From: an uncultured Pelagibacteraceae bacterium
Lineage (GTDB): Bacteria > Pseudomonadota > Alphaproteobacteria > Pelagibacterales > Pelagibacteraceae
Length of the DNA: 64,000 nucleotides
Direction of reading: 5' to 3'
NCBI GenBank assembly: GCA_902524995.1
Contig: CABZFJ010000002.1
Location: 20,562 to 84,561, forward strand
The position numbers and the translations under genes are program-made. The first letter of the stretch is position 1, and each line of letters begins with the position of its first letter. The notes under the pieces are model-generated. The model did not search any database. It saw only the letters and a program-made list of their open reading frames with translations, and was not told where the DNA came from. This document shows, one piece after another, positions 14,941 to 23,304 of this stretch.

Positions 14941-17448
14941 ATGCAGTGGAGACCTAAAACAAATGGTATTTTTTTTTCAAAGTACATAAATAATTTATCA
15001 AAAAAAGACTTACAAAAAGAAGATTTAGAGAACTTAAAAAATGATACTGCAGATGTAATTTCAAAATGTATTAATCCATCTCAAACAGATAGTTCAAATC
15101 GACTAACATCAACAAATCTTGTTTTAGGATATATTCAAAGTGGAAAAACTACTTCTATGGAAGCTGTTTCATGCATGGCTAGAGATAATGGCTTTAAACT
15201 TATAATTTTGTTATCAGGGCATGTAACAAATTTAGCAGAACAAACACAAGATAGAGTTTACGAAGCTCTAAATATGTTTGGTTGGAAAAGAATAGAAGTG
15301 CCTGGTGGAGGGACTAAACTTAATTATGAAGATATCAATATAGCTTTGAAAGATATTGTATCGTCACAAGAAGATGATCTTTTTGATGATGAAGAAAAAC
15401 AAGCAGTTTTAATTGTTACAATGAAACATCATAAAAGGATTGATAAGATTATCCAAATATTCGAAAAAGCTGAGGAAAATGGTATTGATACTTCTAAATT
15501 ACCCACTTTAATTATTGATGATGAGGCTGATCATTACTCACAAGATAGTTTAGTAAGAACTCGTAAAAGAAATTTTCCTGAAAATATAGCACCAAAAATG
15601 CACATTGTTGAAAAAAATGAAACTGTAGAGTCTATTGCTGAAAAATATTGTGTAAGTGAAGATACTCTAAGATACTTAAATAATTTAGAAGAAAATGACT
15701 CTCTTGAAAAATTGGTTGATAGCAAACTATGTATAGAAAGAGCTGAAAGCACAACTCACAGAAGGATTAAAAGATTAAGACAATCTTTAAAGAAGCATAC
15801 ATTTCTAGCATATACAGCAACTCCGATGGCGCAATTTTTGATATCAACAGTCAATCATTTGTCACCGAAAAGTGGTACCGTTCTAACACCTGGTAAACAT
15901 TATACTGGTGCACAATATTTTTTTGGGCAAGGAGCAAAGAAAAAAAATAAACATACAAGATCAGTCGAAAAGGACGAAATTGCTGATCCTTCTATTATGC
16001 CAAAATCTTTAAGAAATGCTTTAAGAATTTTTATTATTGGAGTTGCAATTGGTTTAAAAGAAAAAGAATATGCTCATGGGAAATCTAGATCTATGCTAGT
16101 TCACCCAGCAGTTGGGGTTTCTGATCATGCTAAGTGGAAAGGATGGGTCGACTCCATTATACGTGACGATAAAAAAATTTTTGAGTCGAAGTGGAATAAT
16201 ATCAAAAATCCCAAAACGGTAGTGGATATTTCATATAAAGATTTAGAAAATGAGTATTTAGGTGCAATTCAAGATTTAAAAGAAAATGGTGGAGAGATAC
16301 CCATTTGGAATGATGATTTTGTTAAAAATGTTTTAAAAAGTTTGAAACTAACAACCACAACATTATTTAATGCAGCAGGAAAATCAAACATACCATTTAT
16401 TAAATGGGGTGAGGATGGAATTTATTCGAGGATACTTATAGGAGGAGTTGGGCTAGAAAGAGGATATACAATTCAAGGGTTAACTGTTTCCTTTATCGTA
16501 AGAAAAACCGGAACAGATGACACGGTTTACCAAAGAGCTAGATTTTTTGGATATCACAAAGATTATGTAGATTTTGTCAGATTTTATCTTCATGATGATC
16601 TTATTGATTTTTTTCAAGAACAATACGATAACGAAATTATTGTAAGGAATAAAATTAAAGATGCTGTCAAAGAGGGTGGTGATTTAAGAACGGATCTAAA
16701 AAGAATATTTCCTTTTTCTAGCAAAAATGGTCCCGTGAGAAGATCAATCGTTGAACATAATTTAACAAGAAGACCAAAAGGATTTATAGCAGAAGATGTA
16801 ATGTCTCATCACTTAAATGATATTGAACAAGATATTAATAAAAAAATTTATGATGAATTAATTAATCTAAAGAACAAAAAAAGTATAACTGAAGTATGTC
16901 AGCACAGTTATGCAAAAGCTTTGAGAGATATGTACATCATTGAAGATTTAAACTTGAAAGAGACTAATGAGAAATATTTAAAACATATTTTTCAATTTGA
17001 TGAAGATGCAAAGGATGATTTTCATTTATTTGATGAATTAACTGAATATAACAATAACCAAAATCTTGATGATTTAAAGTTAGCGATTATAATTATGAAT
17101 TCTTCTGATGACAGAAGGAGAGGAGTTGATAAAACTGAATTCATTAATGGAGAAAGTAGAATACCTATATGTTCTGGAGGTGGAAAAACAAGGCCACACC
17201 ACAGATTTTTACATTATGAATTTTTAACTCTCCCGGAACAAAGATGGATAAAATCAGCAAAAGAATCTTTTATACCTGCTGAGGGAAAAGAAGCTCGCAG
17301 AGCTGAGAATATAGCTACTTTGCAGTTGTTTAGATTTAATATAGATGATGGGGATAACACAGATAAGCCATTTAAAAAAAATATTCCCTATTTTAGACTT
17401 TATTGTCCTAAAGTTTTAGGCACCAGATTTATGGCAAAAAAGCTTTAG
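14941..17448 (+). CDS. Z1-type helicase-like protein with inserted LysM-like domain
   Basis: 835 residues. Walker A is GYIQSGKT (63-70) and Walker B/DExD is IIDDEAD (191-197). The motif III equivalent YTATPMAQ lies at 291-298. The Z1 domain core follows in GGVGLERGYTIQGLTVSFIVRK and TVYQRARFFGYHKDYVDFVRFY. This pattern fits the superfamily 2-like Z1 proteins of ATPase-linked restriction systems. Residues about 220-266 (HIVEKNETVESIAEKY, VSEDTLRYLNNL, SKLCI) read as a LysM-like module placed between Walker B and TATP, a location where Z1 proteins I know of have only a short linker. Its stop overlaps the stop of the convergent methyltransferase gene. Confidence 0.85.
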   Translation: MQWRPKTNGIFFSKYINNLSKKDLQKEDLENLKNDTADVISKCINPSQTDSSNRLTSTNLVLGYIQSGKTTSMEAVSCMARDNGFKLIILLSGHVTNLAEQTQDRVYEALNMFGWKRIEVPGGGTKLNYEDINIALKDIVSSQEDDLFDDEEKQAVLIVTMKHHKRIDKIIQIFEKAEENGIDTSKLPTLIIDDEADHYSQDSLVRTRKRNFPENIAPKMHIVEKNETVESIAEKYCVSEDTLRYLNNLEENDSLEKLVDSKLCIERAESTTHRRIKRLRQSLKKHTFLAYTATPMAQFLISTVNHLSPKSGTVLTPGKHYTGAQYFFGQGAKKKNKHTRSVEKDEIADPSIMPKSLRNALRIFIIGVAIGLKEKEYAHGKSRSMLVHPAVGVSDHAKWKGWVDSIIRDDKKIFESKWNNIKNPKTVVDISYKDLENEYLGAIQDLKENGGEIPIWNDDFVKNVLKSLKLTTTTLFNAAGKSNIPFIKWGEDGIYSRILIGGVGLERGYTIQGLTVSFIVRKTGTDDTVYQRARFFGYHKDYVDFVRFYLHDDLIDFFQEQYDNEIIVRNKIKDAVKEGGDLRTDLKRIFPFSSKNGPVRRSIVEHNLTRRPKGFIAEDVMSHHLNDIEQDINKKIYDELINLKNKKSITEVCQHSYAKALRDMYIIEDLNLKETNEKYLKHIFQFDEDAKDDFHLFDELTEYNNNQNLDDLKLAIIIMNSSDDRRRGVDKTEFINGESRIPICSGGGKTRPHHRFLHYEFLTLPEQRWIKSAKESFIPAEGKEARRAENIATLQLFRFNIDDGDNTDKPFKKNIPYFRLYCPKVLGTRFMAKKL

Positions 17449-18467
17449 CCTAATTGTTTTTTTATTTCTTTAGAAATTACATCGGCTAATAGAGGTGGAA
17501 CTGCATTGCCTATTTGTCTCCATTGATCACTGAAATTTCCAAAAAATTCATAATTATCTGGAAATGTTTGCAATCTTTTTATTTCATTAATTCTTAAAAA
17601 TCTATTTTTCCAATGAAAAGGTCCCATATTATTTGAAAAACTTGCTTGAATTGTCCATGAGGGCTTGTTTGGGGACAGTTTTAATAAAAATGACCAGTAT
17701 CTAGATCTCCATTTAAATAATGGTTTCTTGTGCCCTCTCTCTTTTGTAAAAAATAGATAGTTATCACCAGGAGGAATTTTCTTCAGCAAATGTTTATGCT
17801 TTGAGCCTGCCATTTTATCTTTATCTTCTTTGAGGGGATAATCTAAATCACCAATAGCATCTTTACAATTCACCCAGGGAAGAGAAAATAAATTGTTATC
17901 ATTATCCTGATTAGAGTGTGTTTGATTTGGAAAAATAAATTTTCCTAAATTTTTCTTAAATCCAACACATATAAATCTTTGTCTAATCTGTGGAACTCCA
18001 TAATCGGCACAATTTATAACTTTATGAGTAATTGAATATCCAAGTTTTTCAGATTGTTTTTCAAAGTACCTAAGGGCTGCTTCATGAGGTTTAAAAATAA
18101 AACCATGTACATTTTCAAAAAAAAATACTTTGGGTTTAAATTTTTCAACAGCCAAAAAGTAATTTGCTAGTGTATGAGAGTCATCATCTTCAAGTGCTCT
18201 TTTTTTATTTTTAAGATAGAATCTAGACTTTGAAAATGGAGGACATGGCGGTCCACCCACAATACAGTCAAATTTAAATTGATTTTTTATGTTATTAAAA
18301 TCTACTTTTCTGATGTCTTCGCAGATTACATTTTTAGAAATAGTATTTTTTTTAAGAGTGAGACATGCTTTATCCCAATTTTCTATTGATAAAACAGTTT
18401 TAAACTTATTTTTGCCAAAACCTATATCAATACCCCCTCCTCCTGAATACAAACTTAAAATTTTCAT
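17445..18467 (-). CDS. DNA cytosine-C5 methyltransferase, island copy 1
   Basis: 340 residues with the ordered m5C motifs: SAM-binding LYSGGGGIDIGF (motif I), catalytic Cys in GGPPCPPFSKS (IV), ENVHG (VI), QIRQRFICVGF (VIII), a variable target-recognition region and RLQTFP (IX), and QIGNAVPP (X). It would methylate cytosines in the recognition site and protect the host from the restriction genes around it. It is transcribed against the ATPase/Z1 operon and diverges from the endonuclease gene 41 bases away. Confidence 0.93.
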   Translation of the reverse strand: MKILSLYSGGGGIDIGFGKNKFKTVLSIENWDKACLTLKKNTISKNVICEDIRKVDFNNIKNQFKFDCIVGGPPCPPFSKSRFYLKNKKRALEDDDSHTLANYFLAVEKFKPKVFFFENVHGFIFKPHEAALRYFEKQSEKLGYSITHKVINCADYGVPQIRQRFICVGFKKNLGKFIFPNQTHSNQDNDNNLFSLPWVNCKDAIGDLDYPLKEDKDKMAGSKHKHLLKKIPPGDNYLFFTKERGHKKPLFKWRSRYWSFLLKLSPNKPSWTIQASFSNNMGPFHWKNRFLRINEIKRLQTFPDNYEFFGNFSDQWRQIGNAVPPLLADVISKEIKKQLG

Positions 18468-18508
18468 TTTTTTTACTTTAAATTTATGTTTTACTAAAAC
18501 TTATTACC

Positions 18509-20053
18509 ATGATTTTAGATTTAATAAATTATTCTTTAGATCAACCAGTAATAGATTTTGATATAGAAAAAGTTGATCAAAAATTAATAAAAATCAATCA
18601 AGAAGAGAATAAATTTATTATTTGTATTAATGAAATTAGAAGTTCCGGAAAGGGTAGAAAAAATCCTTTTGAAAAAAGAATTCAAATTTCTCCTAGACTC
18701 AAAAGACTTCTAATTGAAAATGAAGCAGATGACTATAAGCCTGTGTTACTCGGTTACGATAAAGAGACAAATACTTTTACTTTTTGGAAATTCGATATTT
18801 ATATCGAAACAAATACAATGCAATCTTTTTATACACGAAGCCAAAACTTAAAAAAAGCTCAAAGTGAAGGTTGTGATATTTATTTTTTTAGGAGGCGACA
18901 AGCATTTAATAGAGGTATAGTTAATGAGAGAAATCAAGCCGTTTCTATAAATGCCTTTTTATTTCCATTAGTTATAAAAAATTATAATCAAATATTTAAT
19001 AGAAATATATTAGAAATATTTAATGAAAAAATTAGAAGTTGGAATAAACCCTATACAAGAGACGAATTAATTCTTTGTTTAGATTTATACTTTAAAAAAT
19101 ATCCAATAAGTAGAAATTCACCTGAAATATTAGAAATTTCAAATTTTTGCTGTCGCAATTCAGATTTGAAAGGTTTTGTTCCTAGAAAAAAATTTTATCA
19201 TGATGACATAGCAAAAAATTTTAGAAATTTTAATGGTATTAGCAGAAAGCTTGAAAATATCGATTCTGGTTTAAGAGATGACCTTTCAACAAAACATTTG
19301 GCAATTAAAGATACAATTAAAAAAGGAGTTGTTCCAGATAAGCGTGCAATTAAAATCTTAAAAGAAAATTATATTATTAAATCTAAGATACTTGATAAAA
19401 ACAAGCTTTCAGAGGATGCTAAGTTGATTAAAGATAAAATTATCTCAAATGACATTAATTTTTTTGTTGGAAATTCTAATTATGTTAAAGTTTCAAAAGA
19501 AAGAACAAAAAATAAAATACAACATCAAGATGAGCCTAACATACTTTTAAAATTTGATTTAAATCACTCTTACACAGACAGAACTCTTAATCTTGATAAG
19601 ATCAGTGATCCAATAGAAAAACATAACGCATTAAACAGAGCCACCAAGCTTCATGAGGAAGTTTTAATGAAATTAGCTAAAAAGTGTGAGTCAAAAGGTT
19701 TACCAACTTGGAAATCAATTCATATTGACTTGTATACTGAATATCAAAACAGAGGAAAACTTTTTGAAGTTAAAACTTTTGACAAGTCAAATTTAGATCA
19801 ACAAATAAGGCATGGAATTATTCAATTAAAGGAATATTATTTTAGATATGCGATGTATAATGAGGAAATTTTAAAAAGTACTGATTTATTTTTATTACTT
19901 AATGATAATCCAGAAGGAGTAATTAAAAGTTTTCAAATCAGATTTTTAAAAGATCAAAACATTACTCTGTGTTGGGTACAAAATAATAAAATTGTGACTT
20001 TTAAAAAAGATAAATGGTCTAATACAAGACCTGCTATAAAATGGCTTCTATAA
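18509..20053 (+). CDS. Multidomain PD-(D/E)XK restriction endonuclease
   Basis: 514 residues in three parts. Residues about 35-165 (NEIRSSGKGRKNPFEKRIQI, then LLGYDKETNTFTFW) resemble the N-terminal DNA-binding head of McrA/ScoMcrA-like enzymes. Residues about 180-250 match the domain often found in restriction enzymes with an ALELY-type start and FRNPNG core; here it reads LILCLDLYFKKYP and NFRNFNGISRKL. The C-terminal nuclease has Asp407 (IHIDLYT) and Glu420-x-Lys422 (LFEVKTFD), then QIRHGIIQLKEYYFRY. A cognate-site or modification-dependent specificity cannot be read from sequence. It lies between the two methyltransferase genes and converges on the second with a 6-base overlap. Confidence 0.8.
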   Translation: MILDLINYSLDQPVIDFDIEKVDQKLIKINQEENKFIICINEIRSSGKGRKNPFEKRIQISPRLKRLLIENEADDYKPVLLGYDKETNTFTFWKFDIYIETNTMQSFYTRSQNLKKAQSEGCDIYFFRRRQAFNRGIVNERNQAVSINAFLFPLVIKNYNQIFNRNILEIFNEKIRSWNKPYTRDELILCLDLYFKKYPISRNSPEILEISNFCCRNSDLKGFVPRKKFYHDDIAKNFRNFNGISRKLENIDSGLRDDLSTKHLAIKDTIKKGVVPDKRAIKILKENYIIKSKILDKNKLSEDAKLIKDKIISNDINFFVGNSNYVKVSKERTKNKIQHQDEPNILLKFDLNHSYTDRTLNLDKISDPIEKHNALNRATKLHEEVLMKLAKKCESKGLPTWKSIHIDLYTEYQNRGKLFEVKTFDKSNLDQQIRHGIIQLKEYYFRYAMYNEEILKSTDLFLLLNDNPEGVIKSFQIRFLKDQNITLCWVQNNKIVTFKKDKWSNTRPAIKWLL

Positions 20054-21109
20054 ATTGTCCACCAAATACTTCACCATTGCCTTACCCATCAATGGAGGTA
20101 CTGCATTACCTATCTGTCTTTGTATAGATCTTCTATTACCAAAGAATTTATAATTTTTTGGAAAAGTTTGTATGGCAGCTATCTCAGGAACTCTTAGTCT
20201 TCTATTACTCCAGTGAAAAGGACCAACCCAAGGACCAGGTTGAGCTGCTATTGTCCAAGATGGAAGATCTTCTTTTAACTTTAATAAAAAATTCCAAAAT
20301 CTTGTATTCTTCTTAAAATTTGATTTTTTACCATCACATAAAGCAAGGTAGTTTTCACCAGGTTTTACCCTTTTTAATTCCTTATAATAAGTTCCAAGAT
20401 TTGTTTTTTCATGCTCTTCCTCGTAAATATCTTGATCAAATTCTTCAATATGTTTTCCAACTGTTTCATAAGGTTTTAAGTTTTTATTAAATAAGTCTGG
20501 TTTATTAGGATCATAGTGAGTTTTTTGAGGCTCTTCATTGTTGAATTCTTTTTTGGAGCCCATAAAAAAAACTCTTTTTCTCTTTTGAGGAACACCATAG
20601 TCTAAAGCGTTAGCTTTAACCATTTTAAAATTATAATTATATTTTTTTGTTTTTCTCAGAATAGTATCCACTGCTTTTTTATTTGTAGGATGTAAAATAC
20701 TTTCAACATTTTCAATCAAAAAGCCATCAGGATTTATTTCATCAATAAATTTGAAAAAATCATCAATACAATTTCTTGGATCCTTAGTAATTTTTCTATT
20801 TTCATTGGTTATCCAGTAACCATTTTTGGAAAAAGGCTGACAGGGTGGGCCGCCTATAATTATAGTCTTGTTGCCATTTAAATATTTTTCTATTTCTTTA
20901 ACTTTTGTCTTTTTAATATCATCCTTGATTATTTTTGTTTCTTTGAACTCTGAATTTAACTCGAGTGTTCGAACAGAATCTTCATCATTATCTATCGATA
21001 CTTTCAGTTTGATATTATTTTGTTTAGCGCCTATATCTAAGCCTCCAGCACCAGAAAATAAACTAATAGCTTGTATATTTGTATTTTTCATAATGAGTCG
21101 ATCTATCAT
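20048..21109 (-). CDS. DNA cytosine-C5 methyltransferase, island copy 2
   Basis: 353 residues with motifs SLFSGAGGLDIG (I), GGPPCQPFSKNGYW (IV), ENVES (VI), GVPQKRKRVFFMG (VIII), IQTFPKNY (IX) and RQIGNAVPP (X). Its C-terminal half (SWTIAA, GPFHWSNRRLR) is close to that of copy 1, so the two are likely paralogues. A pair of m5C enzymes is common when the recognition site is asymmetric and each strand needs its own enzyme. An alternative start is the ATG at 21091; neither start has a clear Shine-Dalgarno sequence. Confidence 0.92.
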   Translation of the reverse strand: MIDRLIMKNTNIQAISLFSGAGGLDIGAKQNNIKLKVSIDNDEDSVRTLELNSEFKETKIIKDDIKKTKVKEIEKYLNGNKTIIIGGPPCQPFSKNGYWITNENRKITKDPRNCIDDFFKFIDEINPDGFLIENVESILHPTNKKAVDTILRKTKKYNYNFKMVKANALDYGVPQKRKRVFFMGSKKEFNNEEPQKTHYDPNKPDLFNKNLKPYETVGKHIEEFDQDIYEEEHEKTNLGTYYKELKRVKPGENYLALCDGKKSNFKKNTRFWNFLLKLKEDLPSWTIAAQPGPWVGPFHWSNRRLRVPEIAAIQTFPKNYKFFGNRRSIQRQIGNAVPPLMGKAMVKYLVDNL

Positions 21110-21146
21110 TATACCACAAATTATAATTGTCCCGATAATAAGGTTT

Positions 21147-21174
21147 GTTGGTAAATAGTTGGTAAATTTTTATA
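21147..21174. repeat. Paired TTGGTAAA motif near right end of island
   Basis: GTTGGTAAAT then GTTGGTAAATTTTTATA, with starts 11 bases apart, about 70 bp inside the right repeat. It has the same orientation and nearly the same sequence as 8384-8412. See the left copy for the interpretation. Confidence 0.5.
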
Positions 21175-21240
21175 GAAAAAAAAGTCCTCTAATGAAGTTT
21201 AATTTTAAACACTTATTTAGGGTATTTTTCTGAGTCGTAA

Positions 21241-21281
21241 ATTATGAGTGTACTGCTCTAACCAACTGAGCTACAGGCCCT
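21241..21281. repeat. Right attachment-site repeat (truncated tRNA)
   Basis: Second copy of the 41-bp repeat: the 5' half of the CAT tRNA cut off after the anticodon loop, followed on the minus strand by island sequence instead of a 3' half. It cannot fold as a tRNA. It lies 60 bases downstream of tRNA-Val and marks where the original CAT tRNA began before insertion. Confidence 0.92.
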
Positions 21282-21340
21282 AAATTGAATTCTTAATTAT
21301 ATCATTTTTTTTAACTAAGCAATTAAAGATAATTTAATAA

Positions 21341-21415
21341 TGGTGGGCCGTGTTGGTTACGCTCCAACTACCCCTGCAATGTCAATGCAGTACTCTACTA
21401 TTGAGCTAACGGCCC
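21341..21415 (-). tRNA. tRNA-Val (GAC) with atypical D and T loops
   Basis: All four stems pair: acceptor GGGCCGT/ACGGCCC, D stem GCTC/GAGT, anticodon stem CTGCA/TGCAG around TTGACAT, and T stem GTTGG/CCAAC, with encoded CCA. The D loop is AATAGTA (normally with GG) and the T loop is AGCGTAA (normally TTCRANN). G19 and C56 are still present. The first nucleotide is also the last base of the rpoD stop codon, so it must be cut from an rpoD read-through or overlapping transcript. Confidence 0.85.
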
Positions 21416-23238
21416 TAACTTTCTAGGAAACTTTTTAATTGTTTAGATCTACTTGGATGTTTTAATTTTCTCAGAGCTTTAGCTTCTATTTGCCTAATTC
21501 TTTCTCTTGTTACTGAGAACTGGAGACCTACTTCCTCTAAGGTATGATCAGTATTCATACCCACGCCAAATCTCATTCTCAATACTCTTTCTTCTCTAGG
21601 AGTAAGAGTTGATAAAATTTTTGTTGTAGCTTCGCTCAAATTAGATTTAATAGCTTGTTCAAGTGGAGCTAAAGCTTTTGTATCTTCAATGAAATCACCC
21701 AAACTACTATCTTCTTCATCGCCGACTGGTTTTTCAAGAGAGACTGGTTCTTTGGAAATTTTAAGAACTTTTCTAACTTTTTCTAGAGGCATTCTTAATT
21801 TTTTTGATAACTCTTCTGGAGTCGCTTCTCTTCCAAATTCACTTAAAATTAATCTTTGAGTTCTTACGATTTTGTTTATAGTTTCTATCATGTGTACTGG
21901 TATCCTAATTGTTCTTGCTTGATCAGCAATTGATCTTGTTATCGCTTGTCTGATCCACCAAGTTGCATAAGTAGAAAATTTATAACCTCTTCTATACTCA
22001 AATTTATCAACTGCTTTCATTAATCCAATATTGCCCTCTTGAATTAAATCTAAAAATTGTAAACCTCGATTAGTGTATTTTTTTGCAATAGATATAACCA
22101 GTCTTAAATTTGCTTCTACCATTTCTTTTTTAGCCATTCTAGATTCTTTCTCTCCCTTTTGTATCCTACTAACTAGTTTTTTAAATTCTGTTACAGAAAT
22201 TCCTAGTTTATGACTAATTTCAACTAACCTATCTCTTATGTTTTTAAATTCTGATTTGTTTTTTTGGAAAAATTTTTTCCAAACTTCATTCGTATCTAAA
22301 AATTCTTTTAATTTAGGGTTTATTTCGTTACCTAAATAAAATTTAATAAATTCATCTCTAGATATTTTTGAGTCTAAAGCAAGTCTGAGTAAATTTCCTT
22401 CTAAAGAAATTATTTTTTTATTTTCTATATAATGTTTCTGTACTAGTTCCTCTAATACTGAAGGAGATAGCTGTAAAGATTTTATATTTTCAAGAATATT
22501 ATCTACTATTTTTTTGTAATTATTTTCTTTTGATGCAGATATTTTTTTTGAATTCAAAACACAGTCTAGTTTATCTTTTTGATATTTAATTAATTTATTA
22601 TATTCTTTAGTTAAGTTGTGAACAGTCTCTAATACTTTTGGTTTTATTTCAGTCTCCATTGCAGCAAGAGTCGGGTTAAATTCATCTTCATCATTTCTGT
22701 TGTCTTCACTATTTTGATTTTCATCATTCTTTTTTTCTTTATTAGAATTATTACCATCATCATCTTCCATGTAATTGGTATCTATATCTATAATTTCTCT
22801 GACTAGAATTTCATCATTTTGGAGTTTTGAATTCCAATCAAAAAACTGTTGTGCTGTTATTGGACTTTGTGATAACGCGTTTAACATTACATCTTTTCCA
22901 GCTTCAATTCTTTTAGCTATTGCAATTTCACCTTCTCTTGAAAGAAGTTCGACACCACCCATTTCACGCAGATACATTCTTATTGGATCGTCACTTTTTT
23001 CAATGGTCTTTCCATCCTCTTTTGAGGAAGAGTCTTTTTTTCTTAAAACTTTAAAATCTGATTTTTTTTCTACAAGAATAATATTTTCGTCAAGAATATG
23101 AATAAATGCTTGAGATAGGTTTTCACCGGAAAGATTTCTTTTACCTAAAGATTTATTTAGTTCATCATGAGTAATAAATCCTCTATGGATCCCTCGACCC
23201 ATTAATCTAGCAAATGATTTCGTAATTATTCGTTCCAC
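21415..23238 (-). CDS. rpoD: RNA polymerase primary sigma factor RpoD
   Basis: Housekeeping sigma-70, 607 residues. Region 1.1 is at the N-terminus; region 1.2 reads [22 protein letters not shown] long acidic, Asn/Asp-rich non-conserved region (about 150-190) follows, then regions 2.1-2.4 ([40 protein letters not shown]), region 3, and region 4.2 ([20 protein letters not shown]). All core-binding and promoter-recognition elements look intact. The stop codon overlaps the 5' base of tRNA-Val. dnaG lies upstream on the same strand, the usual dnaG-rpoD pairing. Confidence 0.97.
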   Translation of the reverse strand: MERIITKSFARLMGRGIHRGFITHDELNKSLGKRNLSGENLSQAFIHILDENIILVEKKSDFKVLRKKDSSSKEDGKTIEKSDDPIRMYLREMGGVELLSREGEIAIAKRIEAGKDVMLNALSQSPITAQQFFDWNSKLQNDEILVREIIDIDTNYMEDDDGNNSNKEKKNDENQNSEDNRNDEDEFNPTLAAMETEIKPKVLETVHNLTKEYNKLIKYQKDKLDCVLNSKKISASKENNYKKIVDNILENIKSLQLSPSVLEELVQKHYIENKKIISLEGNLLRLALDSKISRDEFIKFYLGNEINPKLKEFLDTNEVWKKFFQKNKSEFKNIRDRLVEISHKLGISVTEFKKLVSRIQKGEKESRMAKKEMVEANLRLVISIAKKYTNRGLQFLDLIQEGNIGLMKAVDKFEYRRGYKFSTYATWWIRQAITRSIADQARTIRIPVHMIETINKIVRTQRLILSEFGREATPEELSKKLRMPLEKVRKVLKISKEPVSLEKPVGDEEDSSLGDFIEDTKALAPLEQAIKSNLSEATTKILSTLTPREERVLRMRFGVGMNTDHTLEEVGLQFSVTRERIRQIEAKALRKLKHPSRSKQLKSFLES

Positions 23239-23304
23239 AATAATAAAGTTTGAAGGACTTATATAATATCTAATACAAAAAAATCTATGTGATTTTTTTA
23301 ATTT

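Larger units (their letters stand above)
8241..21281. mobile_element. 13-kb genomic island inserted in a tRNA gene
   Basis: The 41 bases at 8241-8281 recur exactly at 21241-21281, so the repeat offset is 13,000 bp. The repeat is the 5' half of the tRNA, up to and including the anticodon. The left copy is part of the intact tRNA; the right copy is a truncated remnant next to tRNA-Val. This is the footprint of site-specific recombination at a tRNA. The enclosed genes (restriction-modification, nuclease, RHH protein, unknown ORFs) are accessory, while both flanks are housekeeping. I see no integrase, excisionase or transposase inside, so the element is either non-autonomous or has lost its recombinase. 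Confidence 0.9.

Noticed and set aside
21241..21281. Second CAT tRNA gene
   Set aside because: Only the 5' half is present; no 3' acceptor, variable region or T arm. It is the island's right-end repeat.
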